Below, piece after piece: positions 7,015 to 14,604 of a stretch of 27,841 bases of DNA. The stretch spans positions 1-27,841 of the forward strand of contig CAZAAT010000029.1 of NCBI GenBank assembly GCA_964483175.1, in the 5' to 3' direction. Source of the DNA: JAAYHC01 sp964483175 (GTDB lineage: Bacteria; Bacillota; UBA5301). Positions within the stretch are counted from its first letter, which is position 1; every line of letters begins with the position of its first letter. The notes below the pieces were generated by a model that saw nothing but the letters and a program-made list of their open reading frames with translations, was not told where the DNA came from and ran no database searches. The position numbers were made by a program, and so were the translations under genes.

Positions 7015-8115
7015 TTAGCATGTTGATGACGCTAGGATCTTGGTTAAGATTTTTTGGCGTAGGGCTGCAATGGCTTTAAAGTCCATAGTCGGTATATACA
7101 ACTTCTCCATTGCATCATGGGTCTCTTTGGCCTTGCGAATGTATGAAATCGCAACTCCGAGCAGTTCCCAGTAGTATTTTTGCACGGTGGCTAATACTTC
7201 GGCATCGTCAGGGGACTCGTTTTTAGTCAACCCGGAATCGAGGTTGACCCATAGATCCGATTTGTGGCCCTTGTATGCATGTGGTTCTTCCGAGGTGGTT
7301 ATCGCCACCCCGAGATCAGGAATTACTAAATGTTCAACCCGGTCGGGGTTTAGGGCGCAATGAAACATCTCTAAGTTGAAACCACGTTGTATTGCCGCTT
7401 CGGCTAAAAGATTTAGCAATTTAGAGCGGCCTGTTCCCGGCAAGCCTTGCAACACGATTTTCAAGGGCATCGGATCGATTAGGGTTTCCAAGTGATTGAT
7501 CATTCCATCGGGTGTAATGGCCGAGGCAAACAAACGACGGATCCTCCCCTCAACCGCAGTTACCGGGCGATCAGCAAAAATCTTCGTGATGAGTTCCGCA
7601 GCTTGCTGGTTGATATAACCGGAGCACATTCTTTTGCCGATCGTCGCCTCCCAATCCTGATAAACAGATTCTGCCGCCGCCAGATAGCGGTAGGCTCGCT
7701 GGAAAAATTCTGAGATTTTGGCGTTGAGGCGCAAAATATCTGCCCGGGTTTCCCGCAATTTTTTTTCATCCCAATAATCGCCAAGGTAAAGAATTTCATC
7801 AACACAACCAGGGGCTTTCGGATCGACAAGATGCGGAGCCGTACCATCTATTAACGCAACTCGCAATTCAGGAAAGACAACACCATCCAATGAGTCGATA
7901 TCGGATGAACAGTGGTGATATTCTACCTTATACCCCCGATCGAGAAGCTCTTGGGCGATAGTTCGCATGAAGGTTGATTTGCCTACGCCCGGGCCACCTT
8001 TAATGACATAGATGTGCTCGGCATCGCCTTCAATAATGTAGTCATAAAAGGAATAGAAACCTTTGGAGGTATTTCCGCCGGGAAATACCCTTTTGATTTG
8101 TTGAATTTGCTTCAT
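7015..8115 (-). CDS. Two-P-loop ATPase, PRK06851-like family
   Basis: A 366-residue cytoplasmic protein of a family known only as conserved ATP-binding proteins of Firmicutes. It has two tandem nucleotide-binding halves. The first has Walker A GGPGVGKST (residues 40-48) and the typical HHCSSDIDSLDGVVFPEL segment. The second has GLPGTGRSK (224-232), in which the usual Walker lysine is replaced by Arg, followed by the matching FHCALNPDRVEHLVIPDL segment. The two halves thus look like an internal duplication. The ATG at 8115 has a GGGGGA at a rather long distance. It stands alone between rex (convergent) and tyrA. The role is unknown. Confidence 0.75.
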   Translation of the reverse strand: MKQIQQIKRVFPGGNTSKGFYSFYDYIIEGDAEHIYVIKGGPGVGKSTFMRTIAQELLDRGYKVEYHHCSSDIDSLDGVVFPELRVALIDGTAPHLVDPKAPGCVDEILYLGDYWDEKKLRETRADILRLNAKISEFFQRAYRYLAAAESVYQDWEATIGKRMCSGYINQQAAELITKIFADRPVTAVEGRIRRLFASAITPDGMINHLETLIDPMPLKIVLQGLPGTGRSKLLNLLAEAAIQRGFNLEMFHCALNPDRVEHLVIPDLGVAITTSEEPHAYKGHKSDLWVNLDSGLTKNESPDDAEVLATVQKYYWELLGVAISYIRKAKETHDAMEKLYIPTMDFKAIAALRQKILTKILASSTC

Positions 8116-8202
8116 TTGGCTCAGAATCCCCCAATCATTTGCAGCCGCAATATTTTTGGCGCCTGCTTTATTCTATGAATGGCTGGGGATGCTGTGCTGA
8201 GG

Positions 8203-8237
8203 AAAGCTACTAATACTTTGAGCGCATTAGTAGCTTT
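8203..8237. terminator. Stem-loop overlapping the tyrA stop codon
   Basis: A 12-bp perfect stem (AAAGCTACTAAT at 8203-8214 with ATTAGTAGCTTT at 8226-8237) includes the last codons and stop of tyrA. On the minus strand only TTT follows it; on the plus strand it is followed by TTTTT. It is the likely end of the aroF-tyrA transcript. Confidence 0.55.
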
Positions 8238-9085
8238 TTGGACTGAGCTAGCTGTAGTTGTCGGATAATAGCTTCGGAATCATGTGCTACGAGCGAGTTG
8301 CGGATATCTTGTAAGCGCGCCGTGAAGGCATCAAGCAGCTGCAACAATTGATCATCGTTAGCTAAAAGAATATCCCGCCACATTTCCGGGTTGCTACCAG
8401 CGATGCGGGTGGTGTCGAGAAGACCCCGGCCGGCCAGCAGATAATGGGTCGACAAGTCGTCAGCAAGCTCGCCAACGGTATTCATTAAGCAAGAGGAGAC
8501 CAATTGGGGGAGGTGACTCAAGACGGCCACTGTCTTATCATGTTCAGCGGCAGACATTTGCACCGGCTGGGCACCGATGGCCGTAATCAACTGGGCCAGC
8601 TTACTAACTGATTCTTGGTTGCTGTCATCAGGGTCCACCAGCACCCACGGTCTCCCGGCAAAAAGGTTGGGGTTCGACTTTTCCAAGCCTGACTTTTCTT
8701 TCCCAGCCATTGGGTGACCGCCGATAAATACAGTTCCTGAGGGAAGGGTAGTGGCAGACTGCAAAATCGCCCGCTTAACACTACCCACATCGGTTACAAT
8801 CTGGTCTTTACCAAAACAGGAAGAGTATTGGGCTAAACCACTGCAAATGGCCTGTACCGGCAAGGCCCAGACAATTAAATCAGCTTCCGGAACGCTCTCG
8901 CCCAGCTGGTGGGTAATGCGGTGAACATAGCCCTGCTTGTGAGCGAGTTTCAACCGTTCGCTATCGTGGTCATAAGCGATTATTTCGCACCCTACAGTAT
9001 ATTTATTGAGGGCTCTAGCCAGCGACCCCCCGATCAAGCCAAGCCCGATAATCAAAATCTTATTAAATGAGATTGTCGTCTTCAT
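8210..9085 (-). CDS. tyrA: Prephenate dehydrogenase
   Basis: A 291-residue enzyme that converts prephenate to 4-hydroxyphenylpyruvate in tyrosine synthesis. The N-terminal Rossmann domain has GLGLIGG (residues 14-20), and Asp39 after AY (AYDHD) favours NAD+ over NADP+. Active-site features are GGHPMAGKEKSG and HLPQLVSS, and TRIAGSNPEMW marks the helical dimerisation domain. No ACT domain follows, so length and layout match monofunctional TyrA. The ATG at 9085 lies inside the 3' end of aroF, with GGAGG at 9095-9099 (complement); the 23-bp overlap implies translational coupling. Expression should follow the Tyr T-box upstream of aroF. Confidence 0.92.
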   Translation of the reverse strand: MKTTISFNKILIIGLGLIGGSLARALNKYTVGCEIIAYDHDSERLKLAHKQGYVHRITHQLGESVPEADLIVWALPVQAICSGLAQYSSCFGKDQIVTDVGSVKRAILQSATTLPSGTVFIGGHPMAGKEKSGLEKSNPNLFAGRPWVLVDPDDSNQESVSKLAQLITAIGAQPVQMSAAEHDKTVAVLSHLPQLVSSCLMNTVGELADDLSTHYLLAGRGLLDTTRIAGSNPEMWRDILLANDDQLLQLLDAFTARLQDIRNSLVAHDSEAIIRQLQLAQSKKLLMRSKY

Positions 9086-10118
9086 CTTTGACAACCTCCA
9101 TGCTGCGACCAACGGCTGCCGCTACCTGGGTGAGCTCCGCCATCAGCTGGGAAAATTGCTCGCAGTTAAGTGATTGGCGCCCATCACACCAAGCCTTGGG
9201 TGGATCATGGTGAACTTCGATCATTAAGAGGTCTGCCCCCGCCGCTACGGCGGACTTAGCCATCGCGGGAACTAGCTCCGACATTCCGGTAGCGTGACTT
9301 GGATCAACCCCTACTGGTAAGTGACTCAATTTGTGTACGACCGGAACCGCAGACAGGTCGAGGGTGTTGCGGGTATAAGATTCAAAGGAACGAATGCCCC
9401 GTTCGACCAGGACTATCTGGGTGTTTCCCTGAACTGCGATGTATTCCGCGGCGAGCAGCCAATCTTCAATAGTGCAATGCATCCCACGCTTGAGTAAAAC
9501 CGGGAGATCGGTTTGGCCAACTTCTTTGAGCAGTGAATAGTTTTGGGCATTCCGGGCGCCGATTTGCAGCATATCGGCGTGCTCCGCAACGACCTCCACA
9601 TCACGTGGATCCATGACTTCGGTAACCACCGGCAGTCCTACGGCCCGACCGGCGGATTTAAGCATTTCTAATCCCTCAGCCCCATGCCCCTGAAAGCTGT
9701 ATGGTGATGTACGGGGTTTATAACTGCCACCGCGTAATAATCGAGCTCCTGCAGCTTTAACGGCTTCCGCGATTTGCACTAAGGTCGGGTAATCTTCGAT
9801 TGCACAGGGGCCGGCGGCAACAACGACATTGTTCAGGCCGATTGGCACCCCACCGACTTTAACCACTGAAGACTCCGGGTGAAAGCTACGGCTAACTAGT
9901 TTATACGGTTCTACGACATGGACAACTCGTTCGACCCCCGGCAGCGATAGCAACTGTTCGATGTCGACCTTTGATTTGTCGCCCCCAATAGCTCCGATGA
10001 TGGTACGTTCGACCCCTTGGGAGCAATGGATACCAAAACCCATTGTCTCCAGCCAATTTTGAACCTGCAGAATATTCTCTTTGGCAGCACCGGAGTTCAT
10101 AATTACTACCACGTTCAT
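9063..10118 (-). CDS. aroF: 3-Deoxy-7-phosphoheptulonate (DAHP) synthase, AroF type
   Basis: A 351-residue first enzyme of the shikimate pathway, condensing phosphoenolpyruvate and erythrose 4-phosphate. Residues 1-70 form the N-terminal regulatory domain typical of the class Ibeta enzymes (VVIMNSGAAKENI, GVERVVHV). The TIM-barrel catalytic domain has AGPCAIED, RGGSYKPRTSPYSFQG, QIGARNAQN, VLLKRGM, VERGIRSFE, DPSHATG and EVHHDP. The Cys of AGPC, the Lys of LLKRGM, the His of DPSHATG and the Glu of IEVHH supply the usual metal and substrate ligands. The start ATG at 10118 follows CAGGAGGGG directly. It is co-transcribed with tyrA and controlled by a T-box leader. Confidence 0.93.
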   Translation of the reverse strand: MNVVVIMNSGAAKENILQVQNWLETMGFGIHCSQGVERTIIGAIGGDKSKVDIEQLLSLPGVERVVHVVEPYKLVSRSFHPESSVVKVGGVPIGLNNVVVAAGPCAIEDYPTLVQIAEAVKAAGARLLRGGSYKPRTSPYSFQGHGAEGLEMLKSAGRAVGLPVVTEVMDPRDVEVVAEHADMLQIGARNAQNYSLLKEVGQTDLPVLLKRGMHCTIEDWLLAAEYIAVQGNTQIVLVERGIRSFESYTRNTLDLSAVPVVHKLSHLPVGVDPSHATGMSELVPAMAKSAVAAGADLLMIEVHHDPPKAWCDGRQSLNCEQFSQLMAELTQVAAAVGRSMEVVKDEDDNLI

Positions 10119-10127
10119 CCCCTCCTG

Positions 10128-10405
10128 AAAATCAAAGACCGGCCTCGTCATAAGGGACGAAGCCGGTCCTTCGCGGTACCACCCTTGTTGGCTGCATCAA
10201 CAGCCCACCTTGTGCCGAGTACGTGTTCATACTCGTCTCCCGGTAACGGGGGAGAGCCGTCAGCGCCTACTCAGTAACCTTTCGGGCTGCACTCTCGGGG
10301 GTATTTCACCATTATCTCCGGTACGACTTGCACCAACCGTCGTCTCTCTTGACCATCCGATAATAGCTACTTATCCCGGTCATTGCTTTCGTAAAAAAGA
10401 GGTTT
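10128..10405 (-). promoter_or_regulatory. T-box riboswitch (predicted tyrosine-tRNA sensing) of aroF-tyrA
   Basis: The minus strand carries the conserved T-box AGGGTGGTACCGCG (10185-10172) and a terminator stem of 13 bp (GACCGGCTTCGTC, partner GACGAGGCCGGTC, 10167-10137) followed by TTTGATTTT to about 10128. AAGGG of the T-box can instead pair with CCCTT in the terminator loop to form the antiterminator. Upstream, Stem I is visible: the AGAGAGACGAC arm, an 8-bp helix (CTATTATC with GATAATGG), and then GTGAAATACCCCC. The TAC at 10303-10301 is the best specifier codon, meaning uncharged tRNA-Tyr would turn the operon on. That agrees with the function of aroF and tyrA. The T-box call is firm; the specifier is a reading by eye. 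Confidence 0.92.
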
Positions 10406-10411
10406 TTCCTT

Positions 10412-10440
10412 ATTTTAATACCGAATTAGTTACAAGTCAA
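10412..10440 (-). promoter_or_regulatory. Sigma-A-type promoter of the T-box-aroF-tyrA transcript
   Basis: On the minus strand, TTGACT (10440-10435) and TAAAAT (10417-10412) are separated by exactly 17 bp, directly upstream of the T-box leader. Confidence 0.8.
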
Positions 10441-10550
10441 GCAAATTATTTACGATTTTTTCTCCTGACTAGCGGTGGTTTACAGTGAATAGGTATTTAA
10501 TGCAGTGGCATACTACTCCTGTTTTTCAACTCAAGATTAGGAGGGATTGA

Positions 10551-10739
10551 ATGAAAGTTTGGGTTGATCCTGATCTATGTATCAGTTGTGGCTTGTGCAT
10601 TTCAATGTGCCCTGATGTTTTTGATTGGAATGATGATGATAAGGCCTACTCCATAGTGGACGCTGTTCCAGATGATCAGCAGGAATGCGCCCACGAGGCC
10701 GTAGACAGTTGTCCTTCCGAGGCAATCAAAGAAGAATAG
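10551..10739 (+). CDS. Single-cluster [4Fe-4S] ferredoxin
   Basis: A 62-residue cytoplasmic electron carrier. Cys10, Cys13 and Cys16 (CISCGLC) plus Cys54 (DSCPSEAI) are the expected [4Fe-4S] ligands. Cys20 and Cys46 are placed like the disulphide pair of Thermotoga and Desulfovibrio gigas single-cluster ferredoxins. Rich in Asp and Glu, as is usual. The ATG has AGGAGGG upstream (about 10539-10545). It is divergent from the aroF transcript and convergent with the amino-acid permease gene, so it stands alone. It could serve the pyruvate oxidoreductase encoded at the start of the window, but that is inference. No terminator is visible in the 20 bp that separate it from the permease gene. Confidence 0.9.
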   Translation: MKVWVDPDLCISCGLCISMCPDVFDWNDDDKAYSIVDAVPDDQQECAHEAVDSCPSEAIKEE

Positions 10740-10759
10740 GTCTGGCGTGAAGCAGGCAA

Positions 10760-11449
10760 TTAAGCCTTGGCCGGAGTTAATTTTTCGGTTTGGCGGTCTT
10801 CGCCTACACGGCGTTTCTTTTCCAGATATTTCGCATATTTGGACATGGCGTAGCAAACTACGAAATAGATGAGGGCGACAAAGGTAAAGATTTCGAATGA
10901 CTTGTATTCCCGATTGTTAACGATAGTTGCCCGCCTGGTTAACTCCATAACCCCGATAATATAAGCTAAGGAAGTATCTTTGAATAGTGAGATAAACTGG
11001 CCAACTAGCGGCGGAATCATTTTGGTCAGCGCCTGCGGCAGGACGATATAGCGCATGCATTGCCAGTAGGTCAAGCCGGATGAGAGCGCTGCTTCCACTT
11101 GGCCGCCGGGTATGGACTGGATGCCCGAACGGACGATTTCAGCAATATAAGCGCTGGTGAAAACGGTAAAAGCCGCTACTGCACTAGGAAAAGGCTGAAT
11201 CGGACGGCCGATCACAATCGGGAGCAAGAAGAAAATCCAGAAGATCACCATTATTAGCGGGGTTCCGCGCACAATTTCAATATATAATGTTGCCGGGATG
11301 CTGATCACCCGATATTTCGATAGCTTCGCGATTCCTAAGAAGGTGCCAATGATGAAGCTAAGGGCGATTGAGATTACAGCTAGTTGCAAGGTTACTTTAA
11401 ATCCTTCATAGAGGTAAGGGATGTTTCTGGTAATAACATCGATAGACAC
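10760..11449 (-). CDS. Polar amino-acid ABC transporter permease (second)
   Basis: A 229-residue HisM/GlnP-type permease with about five membrane segments. It shows YLYEGFKVTLQLAVISI at the N terminus, IEIVRGTPLIMVIFW, and the EAA loop EAALSSGLTYWQCMRYIVLPQAL that contacts the ATPase. It would pair with the neighbouring permease as a heterodimer. The start is GTG at 11449-11447 with AAGGAGGA about 9 bp upstream; it begins 15 bp after the other permease ends. It is the last gene of the four-gene importer operon. The substrate cannot be told from the permease. Confidence 0.87.
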   Translation of the reverse strand: MSIDVITRNIPYLYEGFKVTLQLAVISIALSFIIGTFLGIAKLSKYRVISIPATLYIEIVRGTPLIMVIFWIFFLLPIVIGRPIQPFPSAVAAFTVFTSAYIAEIVRSGIQSIPGGQVEAALSSGLTYWQCMRYIVLPQALTKMIPPLVGQFISLFKDTSLAYIIGVMELTRRATIVNNREYKSFEIFTFVALIYFVVCYAMSKYAKYLEKKRRVGEDRQTEKLTPAKA

Positions 11450-11464
11450 TGTATTTCGTCCTCC

Positions 11465-12169
11465 TTATGCGACCACTGCGCGCTGCCCTTTTGATGACCA
11501 GCGTTCCAAACGGCCCATCAAAAAAGATACTGATAAGGTCAGTGCAATATAGATCAGAGTTGCGGCGGTAAATGCTTCGAAACCTCTGAAGGTATAGGAC
11601 TCAATAGCTTGCGCTTGGAAGGTAATTTCGGGAACGGCGATCGTCATGGCTAAAGATGAGTTTTTAATCAAATTAAGAAATTGATTGCAGATCGGTGGAA
11701 TGACGACCCTGATAGCCTGTGGCAAAATGATATACCACATGTTTTGAAATTCAGTAAGTCCGCTAGAAAGAGCCGCCTCCCGCTGTCCCTTGTCGATGGA
11801 TTGTATCCCGGCGCGCACAGCTTCGGCTACGAATGAACTTGTGTAAATGGAAAGCCCGATTACGCCGGCGATAAATTCGTAATTGTGGGCCCATAACCAG
11901 AAACGGAGGGTCTCCGGCAAGATCATAGGTAAGGCAAAATACCAGAAGAACAATTGGATGATGAGCGGCGTATTCACAAAAAACTCAACATAGGCAGAGG
12001 CAAACATGCGAATCAGCACGTTTTTGGACAGCCGCATGATGCCAAAGATAATGCCGAGGATCGTGCAGATGACAATAGAGACGATCGATAGCTGAACGGT
12101 GATTTTTAGACCTTCCAGGAGCAGTTCGCGATACTCCCACAGGACTCCCCAATTAAACTGATAATTCAT
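11465..12169 (-). CDS. Polar amino-acid ABC transporter permease (first)
   Basis: A 234-residue HisQ/GlnP-type permease. It has LLLEGLKITVQLSIVSIV near the N terminus, VEFFVNTPLIIQLFFWYFALP, and the EAA loop EAALSSGLTEFQNMWYIILPQAI. It lies between the binding-protein gene and the second permease gene, and the 15-bp spacing to the latter suggests coupling. The ribosome site is weak (AGGTTGAG region before the ATG at 12169), and an intercistronic hairpin precedes it, so it may be made at lower level than the binding protein. Confidence 0.87.
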   Translation of the reverse strand: MNYQFNWGVLWEYRELLLEGLKITVQLSIVSIVICTILGIIFGIMRLSKNVLIRMFASAYVEFFVNTPLIIQLFFWYFALPMILPETLRFWLWAHNYEFIAGVIGLSIYTSSFVAEAVRAGIQSIDKGQREAALSSGLTEFQNMWYIILPQAIRVVIPPICNQFLNLIKNSSLAMTIAVPEITFQAQAIESYTFRGFEAFTAATLIYIALTLSVSFLMGRLERWSSKGQRAVVA

Positions 12170-12209
12170 TGACTCAACCTGCCTTAAAAGTACTGCGTCT
12201 GTTGCCAGA

Positions 12210-12236
12210 AGGGGCAGGGAAGGCTCCGCTGCCCCT
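12210..12236 (-). other. Intercistronic stem-loop between binding-protein and permease genes
   Basis: An 8-bp GC-rich stem (AGGGGCAG with CTGCCCCT) around an 11-base loop lies just behind the binding-protein stop. It has no T-run, so it more likely stabilises the upstream mRNA or attenuates transcription, a known way to make more binding protein than permease. Confidence 0.6.
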
Positions 12237-12258
12237 ATCTAATTCGGAAACTATGGGT

Positions 12259-13074
12259 TTATGGCCAAACTTCGATCTCTCCGGTCATCGGGAGATAGTA
12301 ACCACTATCAGGTCCAAACCATCTATCGTAGACCTTATGGTAGTCGCCATCGAGCCACATATCCATGATGGCAAAGTTGATGGCATCACGGAACTTGGAA
12401 TCATTTTCCCGCATACCAATGCCATACGGTTCGGGGGCGATTGACGGACCGACAATCTCATAATCTGGGTTCGGTCCGGCAAAGCCGACAAGAATACTAG
12501 CATCAGTTGTCATCGCCTGGGCGCGCCCCTGCTGCACGGCTAAGAAGGCCTGTGGATACTCCTGGAAAGTTAAAACATTTGCCCGGGGTTGAGCTTTGCG
12601 GATATTGACTTCACTAGTTGACCCTTGTACAGTGGCGACGGTCTTGCCGACGAGGTCATCGACGCTCTTGATGCCGCTACCTTTTCTGACGAGCAGCCTT
12701 TGATCAGCAAAGAAGTAAGTGATGCTGAAGTCGATGGCTTCGTCACGACCTCTTTGGTGAGTCATCGTGGCAACCAGCATGTCAACTTGGCCCTCTTGGA
12801 GCATGGGGATGCGGGTTTTCGATGTGACCTGCTTTAATTCAAGTCTTACTCCAAGTTTGTCGGCGATGTACCGCGCTACATCAATATCAAATCCTACTGC
12901 TTCGCCTTTTTCGTTAATATAACCAAATGGTGGGGCATCAAACTTGACCCCTGCGACGAGCACTCCGCTCGACTTGACTTTATCCAGGGTGGATGCGGCC
13001 AAGGCGGTTACGCTCAGGCCAAGTGCCAAGACTAGCGTCAAGACGAAAAGAACTGCTTTCTGCTTGAACTTCAT
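12259..13074 (-). CDS. Amino-acid ABC transporter substrate-binding protein (SBP_bac_3)
   Basis: A 271-residue exported binding protein of the PF00497 family. The signal peptide ends near ALA (about residue 26) without a lipobox cysteine. Family features are the start of the mature domain LDKVKSSGVLVAGVKFDAPPFGY, the GFDIDVARYIADKLG motif, and the ligand-lobe segment TMTHQRGRDEAIDFSITYF, which holds the Arg that usually clamps the amino-acid carboxylate. The C terminus has YHKVYDRWFG. GGAGGG precedes the ATG at 13074. The operon order ATPase, binding protein, permease, permease is typical of glutamine/glutamate/aspartate or aromatic transporters. Confidence 0.88.
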   Translation of the reverse strand: MKFKQKAVLFVLTLVLALGLSVTALAASTLDKVKSSGVLVAGVKFDAPPFGYINEKGEAVGFDIDVARYIADKLGVRLELKQVTSKTRIPMLQEGQVDMLVATMTHQRGRDEAIDFSITYFFADQRLLVRKGSGIKSVDDLVGKTVATVQGSTSEVNIRKAQPRANVLTFQEYPQAFLAVQQGRAQAMTTDASILVGFAGPNPDYEIVGPSIAPEPYGIGMRENDSKFRDAINFAIMDMWLDGDYHKVYDRWFGPDSGYYLPMTGEIEVWP

Positions 13075-13133
13075 GTACTTTTCCCTCCTGTTTTACTCGA
13101 TACGGAACCGATATAATATGGCCATCCTCATGG

Positions 13134-13991
13134 TTATAAGATCTGTTTAAGGAAGGCCTTGGTCCTGTCTTCAACCGGATTAACAAAGAAATGTTCCGGA
13201 GTACCGCGCTCGATGATTGAACCACCATCCATGAACAGTACGCGGTCGGCGACTTCCCGGGCAAAACCCATTTCGTGGGTAACCACAACCATGGTCATTC
13301 CTTCACGAGCAAGCGCCTTCATTACATCGAGGACTTCTTTGATCATTTCGGGGTCAAGCGCTGAGGTCGGTTCGTCAAAAAGCATAATTTTCGGTCGCAT
13401 TGCCAGACCACGGGCAATGGCCACCCGTTGTTGCTGGCCGCCTGAGAGTTGAGCAGGGTAGGCCTGTGCTTTTTCAGGGATTCCGACCTTTTCAAGCAAC
13501 TCCAGCGCAATGGTTTTGGCCTCCGTTTGCGGGATCTTGCGAACCTTCATCGGGGCGAGCATAATGTTTTCAAGCACGGTCTTGTGTGGGTAGAGGTGGA
13601 AGTGTTGGAAAACCATGCCGATCTCGGCTCGCACAGGGGTAATGTTAATCTTCGGATTGGAGATTTCATATCCGTCGACTACCAGACGTCCCTTCTGGAT
13701 CGTCTCTAGGCGATTGATACACCGAAGCATGGTACTTTTGCCGGAACCACTTGGCCCGATGACCACAACCACTTCGCCGGCATAGATATCTTCGTTGATA
13801 TCTCTTAACACATGAAGTTTGCCAAACCATTTGTTAACTTCACGAAAACTGATGATCGGCTCTCCATTGCGATTTGGTCTTACCGATACCTGGTCAGCCT
13901 GAACAACTTCGAGGGACGGTTTTTCCTCTCTCTCGGTGATGGGCTGGCGACAATAAGGGCAGATAGGATCATAGCTTTGTTGGCTGGTCAT
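13134..13991 (-). CDS. Amino-acid ABC transporter ATP-binding protein with N-terminal CPYC extension
   Basis: A 285-residue GlnQ/HisP-type ATPase. From about residue 46 it is a normal family member: ISFREVNKWFG, Walker A GPSGSGKST (79-87), Q-loop GMVFQHFHLYPH, signature LSGGQQQRVAIARGLAM, Walker B IMLFDEPTSALDP and switch VTHEM. The first 45 residues are extra; they contain CPYC (Cys11, Cys14) followed by RQPITEREE, resembling half of a zinc ribbon. The start is supported by AAAGGAG before the ATG at 13991, and no good start lies nearer to residue 46, so the extension is probably real. First gene of the operon. Confidence 0.88.
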   Translation of the reverse strand: MTSQQSYDPICPYCRQPITEREEKPSLEVVQADQVSVRPNRNGEPIISFREVNKWFGKLHVLRDINEDIYAGEVVVVIGPSGSGKSTMLRCINRLETIQKGRLVVDGYEISNPKINITPVRAEIGMVFQHFHLYPHKTVLENIMLAPMKVRKIPQTEAKTIALELLEKVGIPEKAQAYPAQLSGGQQQRVAIARGLAMRPKIMLFDEPTSALDPEMIKEVLDVMKALAREGMTMVVVTHEMGFAREVADRVLFMDGGSIIERGTPEHFFVNPVEDRTKAFLKQIL

Positions 13992-14123
13992 TGGTAAGAT
14001 TTCTCCTTTCTAAACACCAACCGAGGCCTTTATTGGCTGAAAAATGTCAATATTCACAATTAATCTATGGTTTTAATTATTTTCTGGAAGTCCTGGCAAA
14101 TTCCTTCCTAAATTCCAAGAGTA

Positions 14124-14150
14124 TTGTGTATACATTTTTGCTCATATACT
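14124..14150 (+). promoter_or_regulatory. Weak promoter candidate for the DUF5658 gene
   Basis: TTGTGT (14124-14129) and TATACT (14145-14150) are 15 bp apart, a little short, about 35 bp upstream of the start codon. Confidence 0.3.
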
Positions 14151-14183
14151 AATAGCATCTTACGCGCGGCGGAGGTTGTGCCA

Positions 14184-14483
14184 TTGACAGCTGTCGGGAT
14201 ACTAGTGATAATTCTCAATTTTTTTGACGCAGTCTTTACGACAGCCGGGCTTTCACAAGGGGTAGTAGTTGAGTTAAATCCGATGTTAAGAGAACTATAT
14301 GCGATTAGCCCGCTGGGTACATTCATTGCGAAAGTAGTGTTAATTCCGCTAGGGGTTATTTTTGCTCTACGCGCAGGAGCGGGAACACGGTTAACTCGAG
14401 TGGGTTTGATCATCTGCCTTTTCGTATATCTTTGGGCCTTTGGATTGCATTTCATCTGGCTGAACAGGGTACTATTTTGCTGA
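14184..14483 (+). CDS. DUF5658 family small membrane protein
   Basis: A 99-residue protein with three predicted membrane helices. It has the DUF5658 pattern: LNFFDAVFTTAGLSQG, then ELNPMLRELYAISPLGTFIAKV with the conserved Asn-Pro, then a second and third helix. The function of the family is unknown. The TTG at 14184 is chosen because GGAGG (14171-14175) lies 8 bp upstream; the frame stays open further upstream, but that part has no ribosome site and would carry the putative promoter. It is divergent from the ABC importer operon. Confidence 0.7.
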   Translation: MTAVGILVIILNFFDAVFTTAGLSQGVVVELNPMLRELYAISPLGTFIAKVVLIPLGVIFALRAGAGTRLTRVGLIICLFVYLWAFGLHFIWLNRVLFC

Positions 14484-14604
14484 GCCTTTGGGTAAGCAGG
14501 ATTTGTCGGGTCCTGGGCAGAATGCAAAGTCAACTGACCGCAAAGGCAGATGAGTAATTATCAGCGCACTCCGGCAGAGACTTCAGAATCTATATGAGCA
14601 ACTG

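Noticed and set aside
10017..10488. Small plus-strand open frames across the T-box region
   Set aside because: They lie opposite aroF and its structured leader and resemble no protein.
14071..14099. Minus-strand promoter TTGCCA-17 bp-TTAAAA for the amino-acid ABC operon
   Set aside because: The -10 box is too poor to support, although a promoter must lie in this AT-rich gap.
13992..14120. Rex half-site TTGTGAATATTGACA before the ABC ATPase gene
   Set aside because: Only the left half fits the consensus; the right half does not.
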